A stretch of DNA of 64,000 nucleotides, taken from positions 110,820,635 through 110,884,634 of the forward strand of contig CM054180.1 of the NCBI GenBank assembly GCA_028829895.1. The letters run 5' to 3'. The DNA is from Sinotaia quadrata (Eukaryota; Mollusca; Gastropoda; Architaenioglossa; Viviparidae). A model generated the notes under the pieces. The model worked only from the letters and a program-made list of their open reading frames with translations, was not told the origin of the DNA and did no database searches. A program made the translations under genes and the position numbers. Positions 46,991-64,000 of this stretch are shown one piece after another. Positions within the stretch are counted from its first letter, which is position 1. Every line of letters begins with the position of its first letter.

Positions 46991-47746
46991 TGTACTACTC
47001 ATTAAATGGTTAATGGATTTTGACAACAGAGTGGGACAGTCTTTTACAAGATAACGTCACTGCATTAAGATACCCGGCTGCTTTGACATCACAATAATAT
47101 GTGTACATAACATGGCAACATAAATGAAAAAGTTATTTCACCCATATAACACCAATGAGAAACATTATGGTCTCCTGATCTCTGTCTCGAGTCTCATACT
47201 GTCTACATCATTTGAATAGAAATTAAAACTGCATTTTTTTATTCCTGCTTCAGGTCCTTAACCGAATCTTTAATCTGATGTTCAAAAACTATCATGGAGA
47301 TACAAATTTGCTAAGCTGGCAAAGAAATATTTAACTTTACCATGACTAGCATGATATTAATGTGTAATTATGTGGTCACATGTCTTGACCACACAGCAGA
47401 GCAGAACAAGGGGAAACCATGTGCATCAAAATCTAATTAAAACGTAATTCTATTGTGTCCACAACAAACATATTGTGACATTATTCTTTTACTTCAATAT
47501 TGCAATAAGATATTATCATTTCATTGGGCAACTACAATTGGTCATTGCATGACCATTGGCTAGTCTAACAGGTTATCTTCTTGATTCATTCAATAAGCCA
47601 TTTTCCATTACAAGATGGTTAATGCATTCTCAGGAAATTACGCTATTGAATTTTTACTATGAGTGACGACAAGTGTCATTTAGTCTCAATAGTACTTAGG
47701 GCTGTGCCTAATAATCTCTTTTAGAATGACTCTGTTGTTTTCTACC

Positions 47747-47747
<1 letters not shown>

Positions 47748-47803
<56 letters not shown>
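47748..47803. repeat. (GT)n microsatellite
   Basis: Pure GT run, 56 bp. It is followed by a ~54-bp direct repeat (TACTTAACGTGCA(A/G)TGTTCGA) at 47807 and 47857. Confidence 0.95.
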
Positions 47804-47807
<4 letters not shown>

Positions 47808-48125
47808 CTTAACGTGCAATGTTCGATGCCTACTTCAAACACTACATATAAATGTGTACTTAACGTGCAGTGTTCGACGTCTACTTTCAACACTATATAT
47901 GTCCGGAAATACGAGCACCATACTCCACTATGCATCACAGTAAAGTATTGCATAAATAAAAATACAGATAGAAATTATGAAAAACAAGGGGCAAGTAAAA
48001 GATGAGAGTGTAGATATCCGTCCCATTGTGTGCACAAGATGTATTGTGTATTATCATGCTAATGAGTCTATGCAGTGTGTATTACATCGTACCAACATAA
48101 CAGAATTAAAGCGAATACTTAACAT

Positions 48126-48310
48126 ATTAAATTCTATATACATACATCATTTCAAACGAGAACGTCACATTAAATTGTATCAACGTTCATCATTTTAACC
48201 CAGAATGAATGTATTCAAATTAACAACATTCATCATTTCGGCCAAGAACGTCACATTATAAATTTTAGTAACATTCATTATTTCAACCAGGAACATCACT
48301 TTCAACCGTA
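48126..48310. repeat. Degenerate minisatellite, ~58-bp unit, 3-4 copies
   Basis: AACATTCATCATTTC, then AGAACGTCACATT, recur with variation. Confidence 0.75.
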
Positions 48311-48360
48311 AAGCCACCGATCCTACATCAGGCACGTGTGCAGTCGTGTTCAGAAGAACT

Positions 48361-48842
48361 TTGCTTAGTGCTACGTCACAGAATTATTGATTACTTATTG
48401 CTACATCACAGAATTAATCATTACTTATTGCTGTCTCACAGAATTATTGATTACTTATTGCTGTCTCACAGAATGAATCATTACTTATTGCTGTCTCACA
48501 GAATTATTGATTACTTATTGCTGTCTCACAGAATTATTGATTACTTATTGCTGTCTCACAGAATTATTGATTACTTATTGCTGTCTCACAGAATGAATCA
48601 TTACTTATTGCTGTCTCACAGAATTGTTGATTACTTATTGCTGTCTCACAGAATGAATCATTACTTATTGCTGTCTCACAGAATGAATCATTACTTATTG
48701 CTGTCTCACAGAATAAATCATTACTTATTGCTGTCTCACAGAATGAATCATTACTTATTGCTGTCTCACAGAATGAATCATTACTTATTGCTGTCTCACA
48801 GAATTAATCATTACTTATTGCTGTCTCACAGAATTAATCATT
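48361..48842. repeat. Minisatellite, 30-bp unit, 16 copies
   Basis: The unit is ATTACTTATTGCTGTCTCAC plus AGAATNAATC/ATTATTG. The array has two alternating unit types (...GAATTATTG and ...GAATGAATC). It stays open for 182 codons because the unit is 30 bp, but the period and lack of gene context argue against translation. Confidence 0.97.
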
Positions 48843-49089
48843 ACTCGTTGAGCAAAGATATGGTATGCAAGAAACAAGTCTCATGATTTTAGGCCTTTGC
48901 GTATGCACATGCATGAATTTGTATATACATGTGTTTGAGGTGCAAGGAAATACATTTAACACATAAACACTGAATAAATTGAAAATCTGCTCATAAGTCT
49001 AGTGTTTACATCTCTTGGCCACCAATATGCTATATGTTTCATGCAACACAACAAATAATCAAACAAATTGCCAAATCAGTCACTTATAG

Positions 49090-49452
49090 TTTTATGCTTA
49101 AATAATATTTATTTGTCTATTTCTTTGCATCAGGATGTTTGATTGTTATCTTTATGTAAAGTAATAAATAATAGCTTCTTCCATTTAATAACTATACAAG
49201 AAATTATTCATTTAATTCTGTAATAATGTGGTTCAATTTATAATAAATCAAGAACAGAGTCATAAAATTAATATACGAACAATTCTTTATGGAATTTTTA
49301 ATAAGGGTTGAAGTATCCCAATTGTGTTTCCATTTGACTTCAGTGTCTAAAGATGTGAAAAAGCATAATTAAAAATATCTTTTCAATTTACTTCAGATGT
49401 ACATCGATGCGTTTGATTTCCTTTGATTTCTTTCTCCTCAATCCAGAAATCG

Positions 49453-49464
<12 letters not shown>
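49090..49464 (-). CDS. C-type lectin exon 6: last codons and 3' UTR
   Basis: A strong 3' splice site (TTTTTATTTTACAG) is followed in frame by Asn-Asp-Arg-TAA (49464-49453), so the protein ends CEFLNDR, just after the last lectin cysteine, as expected. The 3' UTR runs to an AATAAA at 49113-49108. The UTR end is approximate. Confidence 0.65.
49108..49113 (-). terminator. Polyadenylation signal AATAAA of the C-type lectin gene
   Basis: AATAAA on the minus strand, 340 bp after the stop. Several ATTAAA/ATAAA variants occur earlier, so the true site could be closer. Confidence 0.45.
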
Positions 49465-57771
<8,307 letters not shown>

Positions 57772-57924
57772 CTTGGAAATACTCGCTAAAGGACAAAAGA
57801 AAGAAACATAATGAATTGTGCATTTACAAACTAAATACATTACTGTATTCAAAGATAAGTTCAGAAATGTTATTCTACCTTGGTAGTTGTCAGTGTGACG
57901 TACATTTACATTTCAATATAAATA

Positions 57925-58185
57925 TTTGATGACATTCAGGCTACAATGCCGAGACAGTTATAGCATTTCACTTAAAGACATTCAGGCTACAATGCAGAGA
58001 CAGTTATAGCATTTCAATTGATGACGTTCAGGGTACAATGAACAGACATAGTTACATAATTTCACATCATAATATTTATGGTACCGTGACGAGGCAGAAT
58101 CATAGCATTTCAATTCAAGACATTCAGATTCCAATGCAGAAAGAGAGTTATATCATTTCATTTGATACCACTCAGCATATACAAT

Positions 58186-58259
<74 letters not shown>

Positions 58260-58570
58260 AGGGAGAGAGAGGGAGAGAGAGGGGGGAGAGAGAGAGAGAG
58301 AGAGAGAGAGATTATTTCACCTTAATGACAAGCAGGATACTATGATAAGGCATAGTTAAATCATTTTACTTAAAGGCATTAGGCTACCATGATAAGACAT
58401 CTATATCAGTTTACATGATGACATTCATGGTATAATGATGAGACAGAGTTAAACCATTTCTACTTCATGACATACACAGAGTTATATCATTTCACCTGAT
58501 GATAGTAAGGGTCCTTGTTCAGATACGTAATATCATTTCGCTTGATGACATTCAGGGTCTATATGATGAG
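57925..58570. repeat. Degenerate minisatellite, ~50-bp unit, lectin intron 1
   Basis: About 11 units around GACATTCAGGCTACAATG, then AGACAGAGTTATA and CATTTCA, interrupted by a (GA)n microsatellite. Confidence 0.9.
58186..58310. repeat. (GA)n microsatellite with GGGA interruptions
   Basis: About 125 bp of GA/GGGA, nested in the 50-bp minisatellite. Confidence 0.95.
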
Positions 58571-59068
58571 ACAAATTTGATTACTAATTCATTCATATGT
58601 AAATAGATTTTTATGACACAAGTTGTGAAGAAAATATTAAACACTCTAGAAATAAATAGATTAAACGGTTCATTCAGTAGAGTAGGGATACACGCGCGAA
58701 CTTTATCTGTGAGAGAATGAGAATTGTTTGTGCATAAAAAAACTAACAAAGAAAAACTGTTTCCGTACATCTACCTTTTCTTTTTGAATATCGCCGTTGA
58801 TCAACCGACCAAAATGTGTTGGCAAAAACAACTCGGGCCTGAACTTCTAACTGATCACGACACGAAGCTGTTGGTTCAGAGGTAGCATCAATATGAGAAA
58901 AAATCGGCGTTGCATCTAATACGTCATTTGATAACCGAGTTGCCTAGCGAAACTCGAGCAATCGAAAGTAGCAATAGTGTAGCTATTAGCGGCGGGGTAG
59001 TCATGACAATATTCACTAAAAGTCAAGAGAAGAAAACATACTGACGTTTACATTTAAATTATAGAAAC

Positions 59069-59220
59069 ATGCACTGAACAAAACAAAGTGATGTTTGCAC
59101 TTATGTTGTATATACATGTACTGCACAAAACAAACTGATGGTTGCACGTGAGATGTATGCACATGTACCGCACAGAACAAACTGATGTTTGCACTTAAGT
59201 TGTATATACATGTACGGTAC
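59069..59220. repeat. Minisatellite, 47-bp unit, 3 copies, lectin intron 1
   Basis: Units of ATGTACTGCACAAAACAAAC plus TGATG(T/G)TTGCAC and TGTATATAC. Confidence 0.9.
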
Positions 59221-59284
59221 TAAACATAAGTTCAGGAATGCTACACATTTTATGTATATTCACATTTGAATAACAAACAGTGCT

Positions 59285-59690
59285 GTTAAAAGGACGACTG
59301 GATATCTTATGTCGCCAATGTTATAGGGCATTATAGATGAATGTATTACTATTACAAGACAAACTGTAACATCTTATGAAGTTAATATTACATGGCATTA
59401 GAGATGAATGTGTTACTATTACAAGACTAACTGTAACATCTTATTAAGTCAATATTATCTGGCATTAGCGATATATTAATTACTATTAAGAAAATGACTG
59501 GAAATTTTATGTAATCAAGGTTATCATGCAATAGAGATAAATGTATTTTTCTTTGGAATCACTCACTGCACTTCATATGTAGTCAATGGTATCAAGCGTT
59601 AGTGATGTATTTATTCCTATTACAAGACTCACTGGACATTATATGTAGTCAGTGGTGTCAAGTGTTAGTGTTGTATGTATAGGGAAAGAG
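59285..59690. repeat. Degenerate minisatellite, ~64-bp unit, ~6 copies, lectin intron 1
   Basis: Recurring GACTGG(A/T)(T/A)AT(T/C)TTATG, GTCAATGTTATC, GGCATTAG and GATGAATGTATTACTATTAC. Confidence 0.85.
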
Positions 59691-59971
59691 CGTAAAGAAT
59701 GGGTTTCATATATGTTATATCTCTAACTATATATCTATAATTGCACCCTTAATGTCACCAAGTGAAATGGTATAACTCTGTCTCATAATTGCAACCTGCC
59801 ACTAGACAGATATAGAGTTAGACAGTTATAACAGATATGAAACATCTCAGTAGGCAGAGAGATATAAAAGATATGAAACATCTCAATAGACGTACATAGA
59901 GAGGTGTTTAGGCATATAACATATATCAAACAAAAGTAATATTCACAAAATAATTAACTTTAATCTCTTAC

Positions 59972-60027
59972 CTGGAAATGTACAGGATTGATAGCTCTAA
60001 CAAGTCATTCGTCAGTGTGTACCTTAA
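59972..60027 (-). other. Non-coding first exon of the C-type lectin gene
   Basis: Begins about 30 bp after the TATA box and ends CATTTCCAG|GTAAGAG at 59972, a near-consensus donor. It pairs with the acceptor at 57786. The transcription start is inferred from TATA spacing. Confidence 0.65.
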
Positions 60028-60050
60028 GAGATCTCTCGATGCCTGTTGAT

Positions 60051-60057
60051 ATTTATA
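60051..60057 (-). promoter_or_regulatory. TATA box of the C-type lectin gene
   Basis: TATAAAT on the minus strand, placed so that transcription begins near 60027 and a clean first exon follows. Confidence 0.7.
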
Positions 60058-60111
60058 GGCTCGAACTGTGTCCAACACCGCGCCTTCACCGTCAGCTGAT
60101 CATTTCACTGA

Positions 60112-60116
60112 CCAAT
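60112..60116 (-). promoter_or_regulatory. CCAAT box (inverted) in the lectin promoter
   Basis: GATTGGTC on the minus strand, about 85 bp upstream of the predicted start, a normal CCAAT distance. Confidence 0.5.
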
Positions 60117-60138
60117 CAAATCAGCCCACACAGCGAAA

Positions 60139-60146
60139 TGACGTAA
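60139..60146 (-). promoter_or_regulatory. CRE/C-EBP-like bZIP site in the lectin promoter
   Basis: TTACGTCA (TGACGTAA on plus), about 115 bp upstream of the predicted start. CREB/ATF or C/EBP-type factors bind such sites. Inferred from sequence alone. Confidence 0.4.
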
Positions 60147-60149
60147 ACT

Positions 60150-60447
60150 ATGTGTGTAGACTGCGAAATAAACAAGATCTCCAACTTCGCAGATTAATTC
60201 ATCGTGCACCATCGATAGAAATCTTCCACAAAGAAAGCTTGATCGGCGAATCAGATTTATAGGTTCACTGTGTGTCATCTGAGTTTGCTACTGTAATAAT
60301 GCTGGTAGAGGGATGTGTGTTGGTGTGAAAGGTTGTGGTGGTTAAATTGGTAAGGAATTTATTGTTGATGATGGCTACAAAGAAAAAGATAAAATAATAT
60401 GCAATACATCCATACTACTTCTGCTTAAAGGGAGAGATGGATGGATG

Positions 60448-60516
<69 letters not shown>

Positions 60517-61210
60517 GATGAAATCAATAGATATCCATTCTGTATTGATTTATAACAGAGACAAGAGTGAGCATAATACCAATCAATGTCTAATACAGAA
60601 TCAAGAAAAAACAATAATAGTCCAAATGCTATGCCTGTTAACTTAGTATTTCAGGAACTGGTTTTGAAGGGAAACAAATGTTGTTGAGAACTTTAGAACT
60701 TCAGCCTTAAGCATCAGGCCTGAGTGCTAACAACTCTCTTTTCCCTTGTAATTCCTGCAATGATCAACCCAATAGCTACACGGTTGCAGTCTGCAAGAAA
60801 TATATTTACACAAATTAAACTAAATTAGACGAAGTGTGGAAATTTAGCACAGTAAAATAACATAAGTGAGAACATTAGAATATAAATATTTGCAATTAAG
60901 TTTTGAAATATTTTGAAGGACTCCACAACCCTGGCGTTCCCAAAGACATTGCTTGAAAATAATGAGGTCACTACAATTCACCAGACTATCAGCATAAGCA
61001 TGGAGTAAAAACATTCTTATTGGTGAGACTGAACGGGTGTTTTACACCGAAGATTGTCATCGAAACTGACAAAAGAAATCACGTGTTTCATATCGGATAT
61101 TGTCAGTAAAATTTACAAACAAAAAGAGGTGTTGTCTTCTTAGATCATACAAATAATAATTGGAGAAAGGATGAGGCAAAACAGTCATGTGAATAGTTTT
61201 AGTGTAGCGT
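60150..61210. other. Upstream of the lectin gene, no gene seen
   Basis: Contains a (GATA)n run (60436-60515) and otherwise unremarkable AT-rich sequence. Confidence 0.5.
60436..60515. repeat. (GATA)n microsatellite
   Basis: About 20 GATA units preceded by GATG units. Confidence 0.97.
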
Positions 61211-61211
61211 T

Positions 61212-61697
61212 ATCAGACTAGCAACACAAATATAGCTTTTAGTTACTTGTGTAAGACTAGCAACACAAATATAGCTTTTAGTTACTTGTGTAAGACTAGC
61301 AACACAAATATAGCTTTTAGTTACTTGTGTAAGACTAGCAACACAAATATAGCTTTTAGTTACTTGTGTAAGACTAGCAACACAAATATAGCTTTTAGTT
61401 ACTTGTGTAAGACTAGCAACACAAATATAGCTTTTAGTTACTTGTGTAAGACTAGCAACACAAATATAGCTTTTAGTTACTTGTGTAAGACTAGCAACAC
61501 AAATATAGCTTTTAGTTACTTGTGTAAGACTAGCAACACAAATATAGCTTTTAGTTATGTGTGTAAGACTAGCAACACAAATATAGCTTTTAGTTACTTG
61601 TGTAAGACTAGCAACACAAATATAGCTTTTAGTTATTTGTGTAAGACTAGCAACACAAATATAGCTTTTAGATATGTGTGTAAGACTAGCAATAATA
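61212..61697. repeat. Minisatellite, 39-bp unit, ~12 copies
   Basis: The unit is GTGTAAGACTAGCAACACAA plus ATATAGCTTTTAGTTACTT, nearly perfect. Variants (TTATGT, TTATTT, GATATG) cluster in the last four units. 39 is a multiple of 3, so an artefactual 13-residue repeat frame stays open. Confidence 0.97.
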
Positions 61698-61849
61698 GGA
61701 CAGTTTTTTTTTGTGTAATTTGAATTAAACTAAAAGAAGAATATATGTTTGTGTGTTTTATGTCAGACAAGTAACAAGGAATAGCTTTTCGTAATTTCGA
61801 AAGATTATGACAGAATAATTAAAATACCATCAGGTATCAACTGTTACAT

Positions 61850-63578
61850 TGTCACAAAACGGGAGGCTCGTTACAAGCCGTCCCCGAGCTGAAGTTAGAG
61901 ATGCAAGGGGTGAAGTCTATTTTTGGCCTGCTCCGGTGCACCTCCAAGATTAGCCCGTGTGACGTATGCCAGTACTACGTCGTGTCAGGTTGTTACATAG
62001 ACACACATGACATACACCATTGATGTTTGGGTGGGGCCCAGTTTATTAGTGTCATGCCAAGGAACGTTTTATTGGCGGTGTGTGTTGTGAGTGTGTATCA
62101 TAAATGTGAATAAATGGACGAACAGACGAACGGTGCAAAACAATAGTACAAATTCTTTCGTCCCTCTCAAAAACTATGAATAACAAGAGAGTTGAAAGAT
62201 GTTTAAATCAGGTTATTTATTTCCCGATTTAAAAGGGGCACTACTCTTTCGCACAGTGATTAATCATTCATTCAACTTTCCAATGTCATACACTCTGTGG
62301 GAAATAAGGGGGGATGAAAATGATGAAATTCAAAATATAAAATAAAGATTAATTACACAATTCTTATGCGGCAAATGGGGCCGCTTTAACAATAGTTGAC
62401 ATGTAAAATAAGCATTACTTTTAACATTAAAGTTCTTATTTTGCAAACGATATAATAGTGTTCATTTTCTTAGAGTTCTAGAGTTAAGTATGTGCGCGTT
62501 AGCCGTGCGAATTTTTACTCACTATTAATGTCAGAGTTCCAAGGAGATGACGTAATCTCACACGTCACTTATAAGCGGCACTTCAAAGTGAAGATCACGG
62601 CGCAATTGAGGCGTCGCATTACAGGTGAAGATTCTGCAGAATCTAGGCACCACTTTCAGATTATCACGGGGGAGAAATCTGAAATTTAGCTGACTGCTGT
62701 CAGCCTCGATAATTATCGTTGTTTGTCGTGGAAACGGACACCTCAACGACGTTTAGCATTATCGGATGGAGTCGTCCAGTGGGATGTGTCGTCGCATTAC
62801 ATTGAGTGTAGAAATCCGGATTGTCTGTGAGACGATCACGGTGCTAGCCTCTCAATTAGCGGAATAGATTGCCAAACGAACCCTGACAGGCGGGAAGAAC
62901 ATGTTGGTCCCTCGTGTCGTTAACTGCATACAACCAGCGTCGCATGCATCGGGTTTTTTCTTGACAGTGAACTTTCCACTTTGCCAACAATTATACTGAG
63001 TAATTTTGCCTCGTTACTCAATATATGGCATCAGACGGATGGAAAACGGATGGAAAGAGATTATTGCAGCTTTCCTTTATGAAATCTCTGTACACGAGAT
63101 AATTCATTCGTGAAGTTAGACTGGCTTCAGACGAATCGACGTTTTCAACATTGAGAATAAAGTCTTCATTTTGCCTCTTATATAGCTTTACTGAAGGTCT
63201 CCAAAGCTTCCAGAAGCTATGTCCTGTGACATGATTTTTGCCTTGGATATATAGTGGTAATCGTGATGCACGCTTTTCTGTGGTCAATTCTAATGCGCAC
63301 TGGCCATTTCACTCGTCAACAACATGTGACGGTATTGCGCAGTTGTCCCAATTTATTTAATATACATATTCTTCATAAACTAATATATATATTCAATATG
63401 ATAATTGACACACACTGCGTCACGAACGTCTGTCTACTAAAGAGATCTTAGGTGACCGTTACTGGAAGTTACATGCTACATACGAAAAATAACAAAACTC
63501 GGGTTACTTCAACTAGTTTTGTTAGCGGTTTTTTAAAATGAAATAAAATATAATTTCGGTCCCTCATTTCCTGTGACA
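61850..63578 (-). mobile_element. 3' LTR (1,729 bp) of a gypsy-type retrotransposon
   Basis: Bounded by TGTCAC (minus, 63578) and GTGACA (minus, ending 61850), a perfect terminal inverted repeat of the TG...CA type. A polypurine tract (AAGAAGGGGG, 63588-63579) sits immediately upstream and RNase H coding sequence 130 bp further. A TATA box TATATAAG is at 63184-63177. The 5' LTR lies outside the window, so target-site duplication cannot be checked. Confidence 0.8.
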
Positions 63579-63708
63579 ACCCCCTTCTTAAAATTGATTG
63601 GAGCTCACAGAGTGGAAATCAAATAGGAACAAAAAAAAATTTTATTTCATTCGATAGTCCCCACAGGAATTATATGCGCATCTGTGGAGAGACTATCCTC
63701 TCTCTTGT

Positions 63709-64000
63709 TTATATCGCGGTTATGGCATGCCGGGATAATGCATCGGCACCCGAATTTTCTCGGCCCGCGATGTGTTCGACAACGAAGCTATACTCCTGTA
63801 GCAGGAGTGTCCATCTAGTTAGCCTAGCGTTATCGTACATGCTAGTGCGCAGATATGTAAGCGGCTTATGATCGCAATGCAGGATGAATGGTTTAGAGTA
63901 CAGATAAGCACTAAATTTCTTGAGTGCCCATACGATTGCTAAGCACTCTTTTTCAATCGTAGAATACCGTGTCTCACGATCTAACAGTTTCTTAGAAGCG
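63709..64000 (-). CDS. RNase H domain of an LTR-retrotransposon pol, C-terminal end (cut by the window edge)
   Basis: The frame is open from the window edge to TAA at 63711-63709 (96 codons). It shows the typical tail of a Ty3/gypsy RT-RNase H: RYSTIEKECLAIVWALKKF, YLYSKPFILHCDHKPLTYL, RLTRWTLLLQEY and AGRENSGADALSRH. There are no stops or frameshifts, so it may be a fairly young copy. In ordinary gypsy elements an integrase follows; here the protein stops 7 residues after ALSRH and the polypurine tract and LTR follow at once. That fits the Gmr1 order with integrase upstream of RT, or less likely a deletion of integrase. Confidence 0.85.
   Translation of the reverse strand, partial: ASKKLLDRETRYSTIEKECLAIVWALKKFSAYLYSKPFILHCDHKPLTYLRTSMYDNARLTRWTLLLQEYSFVVEHIAGRENSGADALSRHAITAI

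Noticed and set aside
48338..48886. 182-codon open frame
   Set aside because: It is a 30-bp minisatellite read in phase; a unit length divisible by 3 keeps any frame open. No gene context.
61247..61723. 158-codon open frame with a 13-residue repeat
   Set aside because: 39-bp tandem repeat read in phase. No spacers between units, so not a CRISPR array, and no promoter or splice context.
63018..63287. 89-codon minus-strand frame
   Set aside because: Inside the LTR around the TATA box; no domain.

Overview
The window is animal nuclear DNA: AT-rich, spliced genes with GT-AG introns and polyadenylation signals, many microsatellites and minisatellites, and decayed LTR and LINE retroelements. The repeat content (many copies of a CAGTTATCTCCCC box, expanded C-type lectin and TRIM-type genes) suggests a lophotrochozoan, most likely a mollusc. 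That is inference, not proof.

Two protein-coding genes can be modelled in full, both on the minus strand. (1) At 17315-12593, five phase-0 exons encode a 535-residue protein with RING, B-box 1, B-box 2, coiled coil and a Neuralized homology repeat (NHR). It is a TRIM-type E3 ligase with an unusual C-terminal module. (2) At about 60027-49090, a small secreted long-form C-type lectin (151 residues) has a TATA/CCAAT/CRE-like promoter, a non-coding first exon and five coding exons over about 11 kb. Its introns hold minisatellites and a 2-kb solo LTR.

Layout. 1-1750: decayed Ty3/gypsy pol (minus) in which integrase precedes reverse transcriptase (Gmr1-like order). 1970-7380: interspersed repeats, a LINE fragment and a gag-like fragment. 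7379-9013: 1.6-kb minisatellite. 10237-10899: possible solo LTR. 11-18 kb: TRIM-NHR gene and flanks. 18-20.6 kb: no gene seen. 20.6-46 kb: a cluster of diverged repeat units carrying eleven copies of a ~300-bp module (CAGTTATCTCCCC box at one end, covarying hairpin at the other), in orientation blocks +++, ---, +++++, including a 3.3-kb segmental duplication (37.05-40.37 and 42.66-46.07 kb). 47.7-60.2 kb: lectin gene, its 3' flank and its minisatellites. 61.2-61.7 kb: 39-bp minisatellite. 61,850 to the window end: the 3' part of an LTR retrotransposon (minus) whose RNase H is the last pol domain before the LTR, again fitting the Gmr1 order.

Two themes recur. Minisatellites lie right at exon edges and in two cases have copied the end of an exon with its 5' splice site. 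Both elements in which pol order can be read lack the usual RT-RH-IN order. No tRNA, rRNA or CRISPR array was found. All splice models come from reading splice signals, frame and domain continuity, without transcripts.
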